A DNA stretch of 36,794 bases from Vicinamibacteria bacterium (GTDB taxonomy: Bacteria; Acidobacteriota; Vicinamibacteria; Fen-336). Positions 9,501 to 18,433 of the stretch are shown here, one piece after another. Location: positions 1-36,794 of the forward strand of contig JAMPXO010000041.1 in the NCBI GenBank assembly GCA_023701125.1. The letters run 5' to 3'. Both the position numbers and the translations under genes were made by a program. The notes under the pieces were generated by a model that was given only the letters and a program-made list of their open reading frames with translations, was not told the DNA's origin and did no database searches. Each line of letters begins with the position of its first letter. Position 1 is the first letter of the stretch.

Positions 9501-9700
9501 CGCAGGCGATCGACCGCGCCCACCGCATCGGCCAGCAGCGCCACGTGTTCGCCTACCGGCTGATCGCGACCGACACGGTCGAGGAGAAGGTGCTGGCGCT
9601 GCAGCAAGGCAAGCGCGAGCTGTTCGACGCGATCCTGGGCGAGAAGCTGAGCCTGATCCGCTCGCTGCGCCGCGAGGACCTCGAGCACCTGCTGTCATGA
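6512..9700 (+). CDS. SWIM zinc-finger SNF2-family DEAD/DEAH-type helicase/ATPase
   Basis: The frame is open further upstream, but the start is placed at GTG 6512 because a -10 box sits 6 nt before it and the asparaginase gene covers earlier sequence. The product is 1062 aa. A SWIM zinc finger lies near the N terminus: C63-T-C65 then C73-K-H75. A long, poorly conserved middle follows. The SNF2 ATPase has motif I DDMGLGKT (K640), motif II DEAQ (D730), LTGTPLENH (motif III) and the C-terminal helicase lobe with [21 protein letters not shown] and DRAHRIGQ. Family members are ATP-driven double-strand DNA translocases; bacterial SWIM-SNF2 proteins are often linked to repair, transcription or defence, without a settled role. 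No nuclease or methylase lies nearby. The stop overlaps the next start (ATGA). Confidence 0.92.
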   Translation: [1062 protein letters not shown]

Positions 9701-11019
9701 CGGACGAGGGGGTCGGCATCGAGCTGGCGCTGGTCGCCGTGCTGATCCTGTTCAACGGGTTCTTCGCGGGCGCCGAGCTGGCGCTGGTGTCCGCCCGCCG
9801 CTCGCGGCTGCAGACGCTGGCCCGCGCCGGCGACCGCCGCGCGAAAGCCGCGCTGGGCCTGCTCGACGACCCGGACCGGCTGCTGGCGACGGTGCAGATC
9901 GGCGTCACCCTGGTCGGCACCCTGGCCTCGGCCGTCGGCGGCGTGGCCGCGGTGGAGAAGCTGGAGCCGATGATCGCGGAGCTGCCCTACACGTGGGCGA
10001 GGACCGTCGCCGAGCCGATCGCCGTCAGCGTCGTCGTGTTCGGCATCGCCTACGCGTCGCTGGTGGTCGGCGAGCTGGCGCCGAAGCAGATCGCGGTGCG
10101 CCACGCCGAGGCCTTCGCGCTGCTGGTGGCGCGGCCGATCGCGTGGCTGGCCCGGCTCTCGGGCCCCGTCGTCGCACTGCTCAACGCCTCGTCGGGCGTG
10201 TTCCTGCGGCTGTTCGGCCAGCGCGCGCAGCGCGAGAACGCGTTCCACACCCTCGACGACCTGCGCGCGCTGGTGCGCGAGGCCGAGGAGCAGGGTGTCG
10301 CCGAGAAGGGCCTGCTGGCGGGTGCCATCGAGTTCCAGGACCGCGACGTACGCGAGATCCTGACCCCGGTCACCCGCATGCGCTACGTACGGCTCGGCGC
10401 GCCGATCGAGGAGGCGCTGGCGGTCGCGCGGGAGAGTGGCCACACCCGCTTCCCGGTCAGCGAGGGCGGCGTCGACGACGTGATCGGCCTGGTCCGCGCC
10501 CGCGACCTGTACGAGGCCTCGCGCGACGGGCGGTTGCGGCTCGACCGCACGCTGGTCCGCCCCGCCGCGATCGTGCCCTGGACCAAGAAGGCGACCGCGC
10601 TGCTGGCCGAGATGAAGCGCTCGCACTGCCAGATGGCGGTCGCGGTCGACGAGCACGGCATGGTCAAGGGCCTGGTCACGCTCGAGGACCTCGTCGAGGT
10701 GATCATCGGCGAGATCCGCGACGAGCACGAGGTGCCCGAGGCGCCGGTCCGGCGGCTGACGGACGGCGCGGTGGAAGTCGAGGGCGCCGTCAAGCTGGCG
10801 GACCTCAACGAGCGCTGGGGCTTCGCGCTGCCCGAGTCGAGCGACTACGTCACCGTGGCCGGCCTCGTCCTCCACGAGCTGGACCGCATGGCTGCAACGG
10901 GCGACGAGGTGGCCGTCGCCGGTGTGCGCCTGCTGGTGAGCGCCGTCGAGGGCCGGCGCATCACGAAGGTGGTGCTTCGCAAGGACGACGGCCCGACCGC
11001 GCCCGCCCCGCTCACATGA
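9697..11019 (+). CDS. CorC/HlyC-family (DUF21-CBS) membrane protein
   Basis: The ATG is inside ATGA, overlapping the SNF2 stop, so translation is coupled. The 440-aa product has an N-terminal DUF21/CNNM-type membrane domain (about residues 5-175: FFAGAELALVSARRSR, TVQIGVTLVGTLASAVGG, LVVGELAPKQIAVRH). A CBS pair follows (about 205-330; LTPVTRMRYV, GHTRFPVSE, VDEHGMVKGLVTLEDLVE), then a C-terminal CorC_HlyC domain (about 345-430). Family members are linked to Mg2+/Co2+ efflux and magnesium homeostasis; older 'hemolysin' labels are misleading. Its 3' end overlaps the convergent clc gene by 8 bp, leaving no room for a separate terminator. Confidence 0.93.
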   Translation: MTDEGVGIELALVAVLILFNGFFAGAELALVSARRSRLQTLARAGDRRAKAALGLLDDPDRLLATVQIGVTLVGTLASAVGGVAAVEKLEPMIAELPYTWARTVAEPIAVSVVVFGIAYASLVVGELAPKQIAVRHAEAFALLVARPIAWLARLSGPVVALLNASSGVFLRLFGQRAQRENAFHTLDDLRALVREAEEQGVAEKGLLAGAIEFQDRDVREILTPVTRMRYVRLGAPIEEALAVARESGHTRFPVSEGGVDDVIGLVRARDLYEASRDGRLRLDRTLVRPAAIVPWTKKATALLAEMKRSHCQMAVAVDEHGMVKGLVTLEDLVEVIIGEIRDEHEVPEAPVRRLTDGAVEVEGAVKLADLNERWGFALPESSDYVTVAGLVLHELDRMAATGDEVAVAGVRLLVSAVEGRRITKVVLRKDDGPTAPAPLT

Positions 11020-12358
11020 GCTGGCCGAGCGGATCGCGCTCCGTCTCGTCCGCGTGCAGCCCCTCGGCCGCGAGCTGCGACTCGACCAGCGTGCGCGGCG
11101 AGTAGCGGCGGGCGACCAGCGAAGCCAGCGCGACCGCCAGCATCAACGGGGTGACCAGGCCGTAGTCGCCGGTCAGCTCGAACACGATCACGATGGCCGT
11201 GATCGGCGTGCGCAGGAAACCCGCGAAGAAGGCCCCCATGCCGACCAGCGCCCAGGCGGCGGGCTCGATCGGCAGGCCGGGCGCCAGCAGCAGCGCGCCG
11301 TGGGCGAGGGCAGCCCCGAGCGCGGCGCCGAGGAACAGGCTGGGCGCGAAGACGCCGCCGAAGAGCGGCGCCGCCAGCGCGATCACGAAGCCCGCGAGCT
11401 TGGCGAAGAAGGCGAGGCCGGCCGTGTGCGCTTCGCCGGCACCGTGCAGGAACGCGCCGATCGTGTGGTAGCCGGTACCCAGGATCTCGGGGGCCAGCAG
11501 CCCCAGCAGGCCGCACCAGGCCCCGGCCAGCGCGCCGCGCGCCGCCCCGTCGCGCCCGGCCGCCTGCGGCCAGCGCGCGCGCAGCCGGCCGTGCAGGGCG
11601 GTGACGAGGCGAGGCACCCAGCCCGCGGTCAGGCCGGCCGCCAGGCCGAGAAACGTGAAGCCGGCGAACTCCCACGGCTCCTGCCACGTGGCCGGCGTAG
11701 CCGGCAACAGGTGGTGGCCGCCGCCGAGCTGCTTCTGGACGACGGCGGCCGCGACCGCCGCCACGATCGCGCCGCCCAGCACGCCGCGCGAGGCCGTGCC
11801 GATCACCTCTTCGAGCGCGAACAGCACGCCGGCGATCGGCGTGTTGAAGATGGCGGCGATGCCGGCGGCGACGCCGACTGGCACCAGCCCGCGCTCGACC
11901 CGCGGTCCCATGCCGAGCAGGCGTCCGAGGCCGACGGCGACGCTGCTGGTCAGCACCACGGTCGGTCCTTCGGGCCCGAGCGGAGCGCCGGAGCCGAGCG
12001 ACAGCGGCGTCGCCAGGAACGTTGTAGCGACGGCGCGGCCACCGAGCCGGCGCGGACCCTGGGCATAGGCGCCGCGGACCAGGCCGAGGCCGCCGCCGCG
12101 CGGCATGAAGCGCGGCACCACCGCTCCCAGCAGCGCGCCGACGACGAGCGGGATGCCCACGGCGAGGGCGACCCGGGCGGCGCCGGCCGGGGCTGCCGCC
12201 AGCGCCTGGCGCATCGCATCTTCCGCCGCCACCAGCGCTGCGTGGAACAGGAACGCGGCCAGGCCGCAACTGGCGCCGATCAGCGCCAGCACCGCCAGCA
12301 GCGGGCGGCGCGCCTGGCGGCGCAGGAAGGCGAGCGCGCGGAGCGGGCGGCGATTCAC
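11012..12358 (-). CDS. CLC-family chloride channel/transporter
   Basis: The 448-aa polytopic protein starts at a GTG overlapping the marR stop (GTGA). CLC signatures are present: LGSGAPLGPEGPTV with the gating glutamate (E130), FNTPIAGVLFALEEVIG with the paired glutamates (E183/E184) that include the internal proton glutamate position of exchangers, and GGVFAPSLFLGAALG in the second half. This suggests an H+-coupled anion exchanger rather than a channel. The first selectivity motif (GSGIPE in well-studied members) is not evident; the aligned region reads PRGGGLGLVRGAY, so anion preference is uncertain. There is no C-terminal CBS domain. It is translationally coupled to a MarR regulator and overlaps corC tail-to-tail by 8 bp. 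Confidence 0.9.
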   Translation of the reverse strand: MNRRPLRALAFLRRQARRPLLAVLALIGASCGLAAFLFHAALVAAEDAMRQALAAAPAGAARVALAVGIPLVVGALLGAVVPRFMPRGGGLGLVRGAYAQGPRRLGGRAVATTFLATPLSLGSGAPLGPEGPTVVLTSSVAVGLGRLLGMGPRVERGLVPVGVAAGIAAIFNTPIAGVLFALEEVIGTASRGVLGGAIVAAVAAAVVQKQLGGGHHLLPATPATWQEPWEFAGFTFLGLAAGLTAGWVPRLVTALHGRLRARWPQAAGRDGAARGALAGAWCGLLGLLAPEILGTGYHTIGAFLHGAGEAHTAGLAFFAKLAGFVIALAAPLFGGVFAPSLFLGAALGAALAHGALLLAPGLPIEPAAWALVGMGAFFAGFLRTPITAIVIVFELTGDYGLVTPLMLAVALASLVARRYSPRTLVESQLAAEGLHADETERDPLGQLM

Positions 12359-12894
12359 CGCAAACGCGAGCGCGCCGGCTTCCGTGCCACGGCGCGAGCG
12401 ACAGCGGCGGTTGCGGGCGTGGGCAGGTCGATGTCGAAGAAGGGGGCGTCGACGCGGTCGGTCTCGGTGCGCCGCGCGATCTCCTCGAGCGCCGCCCGCA
12501 GCGCCCGTCGCCGCGCGGGCTTCATCGCCGCCAGCGCGTCGACCAGCGGCTGCTGCACGGGCGGCGGGCTGCTGGCGGCCAGCCGCTGGCCGCTCGTGGT
12601 CAGGCTCAGCCGCACCCCGCGGCGGTCCTCGGGGTCCGGCAGCCGCGCCACGGCGCCGCGCTCGACCAGGCGCTCGACGACGCCCGACACGGTCGACGGG
12701 TGCGCGTACATGCGGGCCGCCAGTTCACCGAGCGAGAGGCCGGGGCTGGCGGCCAGCAGCCGCAGCGCCCAGACCTGGGGACCGGTCAGCCCGGTGCGCT
12801 TGTGAATCGCCTTCGAGTGCTCCTGCACCCCGCGGAACAGCCGCCGCAGGGCCTGCACCACGGCCGACGCATCGTCCGTCTCCGCGTTCGCCAT
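12355..12894 (-). CDS. MarR-family winged-helix regulator
   Basis: The 179-aa product has a MarR winged helix at about residues 30-105: TGPQVWALRLLAASPG, LSLGELAARMYAHPSTVSG (recognition helix) and the wing DPEDRRGVRLSLT. Helices for dimerisation flank it. A basic C-terminal tail (AVARKPARSRLR) extends beyond the usual ~140-150 residues. TACGAT lies 6 nt before the ATG, implying a leaderless message. The divergent region contains overlapping palindromes that are candidate operators. From position it could control itself, the coupled clc gene and the divergent trehalose operon; the ligand is unknown. Confidence 0.9.
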   Translation of the reverse strand: MANAETDDASAVVQALRRLFRGVQEHSKAIHKRTGLTGPQVWALRLLAASPGLSLGELAARMYAHPSTVSGVVERLVERGAVARLPDPEDRRGVRLSLTTSGQRLAASSPPPVQQPLVDALAAMKPARRRALRAALEEIARRTETDRVDAPFFDIDLPTPATAAVARAVARKPARSRLR

Positions 12895-12900
12895 CGCCCC

Positions 12901-12964
12901 ATCGTACCGCGCCAGGCATTTCGTTTGTGTTCAAATGATTTGTGGTCCATGTTCGGGCTAGACT
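12901..12964. promoter_or_regulatory. Divergent control region of marR-clc and the trehalose operon
   Basis: On the minus strand, TACGAT (12906-12901) ends 6 nt before the marR ATG. On the plus strand, TAGACT (12959-12964) ends 7 nt before the ATG at 12972. Between them is an island conspicuously poorer in GC than its surroundings, with two overlapping palindromes: TTTG-TGTT-CAAA (12924-12935) and CAAAT-G-ATTTG (12932-12942). TTTGTG is also directly repeated at 12924 and 12939, 15 bp apart. These are good candidates for MarR dimer sites; no strong -35 is visible for either direction. Confidence 0.55.
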
Positions 12965-12971
12965 GGGCGCC

Positions 12972-13625
12972 ATGGCCGAACCCTTCCGCTTCTGGGGCTG
13001 CACGGAGCTCGCACAGAGCCTCGGCGCCCTCGCCGAGGGCGAGCGCGAGCTGCACGAGCGGCTGGAGCGAGCGCCCCACGACTCGCTGCTCTACCACACG
13101 GCCCGCACCCTGTTGCGGCGGCGGGCGGCGCCGCTGGCGTGGCCCAACGACTTCGCGATCTGGGCGGCCACGGACCTGCACGACCCGGAGCTGGCCGAGC
13201 GCCTGGCCTTCGGCACGCCCTTCGACTTCGCGTCCGTGGAGGCCTACCGCGACCACCTGCTGGGCGTCCTCGACGACCACCTGGCCCGACTGTCGCGGCG
13301 ACCGCGGCCGACGCCGCTGCGGCCGTTCCGGTTCCTGCGCGGCCACCTCGCCGCGGTGCCGATCGGGCTCGAGGCCGTCGACCTCGCCAGCTTCCGGGCG
13401 GCGCTGGCCGAGGCGGACGAGAGCAGCGTCTACTTCCACGCCGTCGAGTCGCTCGGGCGTGGCGTCGACCGCCGCGGCGACTTCGCGGCCTGGGTCGGGG
13501 ACGTGCTGGGAGAACCGGCGGCGGCGGCGGCGCTGCAGGCGCCGGACCCGTTCGTGCTCGGCCTGGGCGGCGCTCGCGCGCGGATGATCGCCGGGCTCGA
13601 CGCCGTGCTGGCGAGGACCACGTGA
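12972..13625 (+). CDS. DUF5752-like protein, first gene of trehalose operon
   Basis: The 217-aa product has no signal peptide or transmembrane segment. It starts MAEPFRFWGC and has a repeated pattern: FWGCTELAQSLGALAEG in the first half and PFRFLRGHLAAVPIGLEAVD in the second, suggesting two related modules. This matches my recollection of the DUF5752 family, which I associate with glycosyltransferase genes; I could not check. A -10 box lies 7 nt before the ATG (probably leaderless). Its stop overlaps the treT start in GTGA, so the two are translationally coupled. A partner or regulatory role for the trehalose enzymes is inferred only from context. Confidence 0.72.
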   Translation: MAEPFRFWGCTELAQSLGALAEGERELHERLERAPHDSLLYHTARTLLRRRAAPLAWPNDFAIWAATDLHDPELAERLAFGTPFDFASVEAYRDHLLGVLDDHLARLSRRPRPTPLRPFRFLRGHLAAVPIGLEAVDLASFRAALAEADESSVYFHAVESLGRGVDRRGDFAAWVGDVLGEPAAAAALQAPDPFVLGLGGARARMIAGLDAVLARTT

Positions 13626-14826
13626 GCGCGCCGCGGCTCGACGACTACGCCGGCGTGGCGCCGGCCGGGGCGATCCGCCTGGTCCGCCACCTCGCCCGGG
13701 ACCTGCGCGGACGCAGCTTCCTGCACGTCAACTCGACCAAGCGCGGCGGCGGCGTGGCCGAGATCCTCAACCGGCTGCTGCCACTGCTGGACGAGCTGGA
13801 GATCCGCACCCGCTGGGAGGTGATCACCGGTCCGCCGGAGTTCTACGACGCCACCAAGCGGATTCACAACACGCTGCAGGGCGCCGACCTGCCGTTCCCG
13901 AAGGCGATGCAGGAGACCTGGCGCGAGGCCTCGACCCAGGCCCTGCGGCACATGGACCTCGACGCGGACCTGGTGATGATCCACGATCCGCAGCCACTGC
14001 CGCTGATCGACGGCCGGCGCGAGGGCAGCCGCTGGATCTGGCGCTGCCACATCGACCTGTCGCAGCCGCAGCGCGAGACGTGGTCCGCGCTCGAGCCGTT
14101 CGTGCGTCGTTACGACGGCGCCGTGTTCCACCTCGCCGACTTCGCGCGGCGGCTGCCACTGCCCGCCTACCTGATCCACCCCAGCATCGACCCGCTGGCG
14201 GACAAGAACCGCGACCTGCCACGCGCCGAGGTCGAGCACCGGGTGGCGGCACTCGGCGTGCCGCTCGACCGCCCGATCCTGCTCCAGGTCTCGCGCTTCG
14301 ATCCGTTCAAGGACCCCGTCGGCGTGATCCGCGCGTTCCGCCTGGTGCGGCAGGTGACGGACGGCGTGCTGGTGCTCGCCGGAGGCAGCGCCGACGACGA
14401 CCCCGAGGGTGCGGAGATGCTGACCCGGGTCCACGAGGCGGCCAACGGGGACCCCGACATCCACGTGCTGCTGCTGCCCCCCGACGCCCACCTCGACATC
14501 AACGCGCTGCAGCGGGCGGCGACGGTCGTGATCCAGAAGTCGACCCGCGAGGGCTTCGGCCTGACCGTGGCCGAGGCGATGTGGAAGGGCAAGCCGGTCG
14601 TGGGCGGCGCCGTCGGCGGCATCGTGGCCCAGATCCGCGACGGCGTCACCGGCCACCTGGTGCACACCGTCGAGGGCTGCGCCCACGCGCTGCGTCGGCT
14701 GCTCGCCGACCGCGAGGCGCGCGAGGCGATGGGTGCGTTGGCCCGCGAGCACGCGCGGCGCCACCTGCTGATCACCCGCCACCTCGCCGACTACCTGCAC
14801 ATGCTGCGACTGCAGACCGCAGGCTC

Positions 14827-14830
<4 letters not shown>
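13622..14830 (+). CDS. treT: Trehalose glycosyltransferring synthase (TreT-type, GT4)
   Basis: The 402-aa GT-B enzyme starts at a GTG overlapping the upstream stop. It resembles the TreT proteins of Thermococcus and Pyrococcus in length and blocks: SFLHVNSTKRGGGVAEIL near the N terminus, VITGPPEFYDATKRIHNTLQG, HDPQPLPLI, WRCHIDLSQPQRETW, QVSRFDPFKDPVGVI and the donor-site motif STREGFGLTVAEAMWKGKP. TreT makes trehalose directly from ADP- or UDP-glucose plus glucose, and can run in reverse in some organisms. Its stop overlaps the next start (TTGA). The match across many blocks makes TreT much more likely than a generic GT4; nucleotide preference cannot be read. Confidence 0.88.
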
Positions 14831-17019
<2,189 letters not shown>

Positions 17020-17031
17020 CGACGGGACCCG

Positions 17032-17853
17032 TCAGTTCACGCCCGCCAGGTTCCACTTGCGGATCGTGTCTTCGACCAGGCCGGCCACCTTGGCGTTGAC
17101 CTTGTCGAAGTAGAGCTTCGCCTTCGCGCGGTCGAAGGTCGGGTAGCCCTGGCCCTGCTTGTAGAGCGTGATCGACGACGGCGCCGGGTAGGCCGACCAG
17201 GTGCCGGGCGCGGGGTTGGGCGTGACCATCTCCTTCGAGTAGCGCTCGGGATGGGCGAGGGTCGGGTCGATCCCCATCATGTAGGCGGTTTCGTTCTCCG
17301 CCGCGTGGCCGCCGTCCTGGCCGAACACCTCGAGCGTCACGTCCGTGCAGTAGCTCCACCAGTTGACGACCAGGATGCGCACCTGCTGCTCGCGTCCGAC
17401 CTCCTCGGCCAGCGCATTGAGGATCGCGGTCTGGCCGCCGCCGTGGCCGTTCAGCACCACGATGTTGCGGAACCGGTTCTTCGCCAGCCCCACCAGCACC
17501 GCCTTCACGTACGCGCGGTAGGCGGGCTCCGGGATCGTGAACGCGCCGGGGAACGCGTCCATCGCGCCGGTGAAGCCGTACGCCACGCCGGGCGCGACCA
17601 TCGCGTTGACGCGCTCCGCGATCGCGTGGGCCATCGCCACCGGGGCCAGCAGGTCCGCGCCGTTGGCGGTGACGCCGTGCGGCTCGAGCGTCCCGGTCGC
17701 CAGCAGCACCGTCTCGACCTGCGACGGCACCACCTCGCGGAACTCCATCCAGTTGATGCGCGCGAGGTCGCGCGTGGACGGCGCGGCCGGCGGTGCCGCG
17801 GCGAGCCCCGGCGCGACCGACAGGGACAACACGACCAGCGCGATTCGCTTCAT
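17032..17853 (-). CDS. Exported creatininase-family (metal-dependent amidohydrolase-like) protein
   Basis: The ATG at 17853 is chosen over an in-frame GTG at 17862 because AGGTGAGG precedes it at good spacing. The 273-aa product has a signal peptide (MKRIALVVLSL, cleavage after about GLAAA, residue 20). Creatininase motifs follow: GTLEPHGVTANGADLL (E57, H59, D67 as probable metal ligands), VLNGHGGG (H137; the family usually has NGHGGN) and GGHAAENETAYM (H183, E186). The fold includes creatininase, mycofactocin MftE and formamide hydrolases, mostly cytosolic, so export is unusual. It lies 37 bp after the methyltransferase gene in the same direction and may be the last gene of the LPS transcript; a weak -10 (GACAAT, 17878-17873) could give it its own promoter. 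The substrate is unknown. Confidence 0.85.
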   Translation of the reverse strand: MKRIALVVLSLSVAPGLAAAPPAAPSTRDLARINWMEFREVVPSQVETVLLATGTLEPHGVTANGADLLAPVAMAHAIAERVNAMVAPGVAYGFTGAMDAFPGAFTIPEPAYRAYVKAVLVGLAKNRFRNIVVLNGHGGGQTAILNALAEEVGREQQVRILVVNWWSYCTDVTLEVFGQDGGHAAENETAYMMGIDPTLAHPERYSKEMVTPNPAPGTWSAYPAPSSITLYKQGQGYPTFDRAKAKLYFDKVNAKVAGLVEDTIRKWNLAGVN

Positions 17854-17890
17854 GGTCCTCACCTCGGCCGCGATTGTCGCTCCGGCAGGC

Positions 17891-18433
17891 TCAGAGCCGC
17901 GAGCGCAGCCAGAGGGCGAGCACGAACAGCGGCAGCGCGATCGCCGTGCGCCACTCCTTGTTCTTCGCCACTCGTGCCCACGAGAAGGTGGAGCTGCGCG
18001 GGCCGCCCGCGGTCAGGCGCGGGAAGAAGGCCGGCACCTGCGCTTCCCAGGCTCGGTACACGTCGCCGAACTTGGCGCGCAGGAAGTCGGCTTCTTCGCG
18101 GATCACCGCCGGATAGAACGCGGCGAAGTAGACGAACACCAGGCCGACCACGACCGGGCTGGCCGCGGCGACCGCGAGGCCGACCGCGAGCAGCAGGCTG
18201 CCGAAGTAGAGCGGGTTGCGGGTATGGGCGTACGGGCCGCCGGTCGCCAGCGTCTCGGTCTTCTCGATGTGCCCCGAGGCCCACAGCCGGATCGCCTCGC
18301 CACAGGCGCCGAGCAGGACGCCCGCGAGCAGCGTCTCCGCCCGCGGCTGGGCGATCGCCAGCACCACGGCCCCCGCCGCCCAGCCCACGGCGACCCGGAC
18401 CCGCGACAGGCGGAACCTAGACGGGCCGGGCAT
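17891..18433 (-). CDS. Isoprenylcysteine carboxyl methyltransferase (ICMT/PEMT)-like membrane protein
   Basis: The 180-aa protein has about four to five hydrophobic segments and the ICMT/PEMT signature: TGGPYAHTRNPLYFGS (about 64-79), then EEADFLRAKFGDVYRAWEAQVPAFFPR, which lines the SAM pocket in this family. Bacterial members methylate small or lipid substrates; few have assigned functions. Its ATG lies inside waaC (17-bp overlap), making it the next gene in the LPS core operon. A role in modifying lipid A, core or another envelope lipid is inferred from position only. Confidence 0.82.
   Translation of the reverse strand: MPGPSRFRLSRVRVAVGWAAGAVVLAIAQPRAETLLAGVLLGACGEAIRLWASGHIEKTETLATGGPYAHTRNPLYFGSLLLAVGLAVAAASPVVVGLVFVYFAAFYPAVIREEADFLRAKFGDVYRAWEAQVPAFFPRLTAGGPRSSTFSWARVAKNKEWRTAIALPLFVLALWLRSRL

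Noticed and set aside
8237-9688. Minus-strand open frame of ~480 codons opposite the SNF2 ATPase
   Set aside because: It is an antisense shadow of conserved helicase motifs, with low-complexity composition and no start signal.
9553-10875. Minus-strand open frame of 440 codons opposite corC
   Set aside because: It shadows the DUF21-CBS gene, has an unnatural Arg/Asp/Gln-rich composition, and crosses the ends of two real genes.
6512-11019. Defence island centred on the SNF2 helicase
   Set aside because: No nuclease, methyltransferase, DISARM-type partner, integrase or other defence gene is adjacent; neighbours are transport and metabolism genes.
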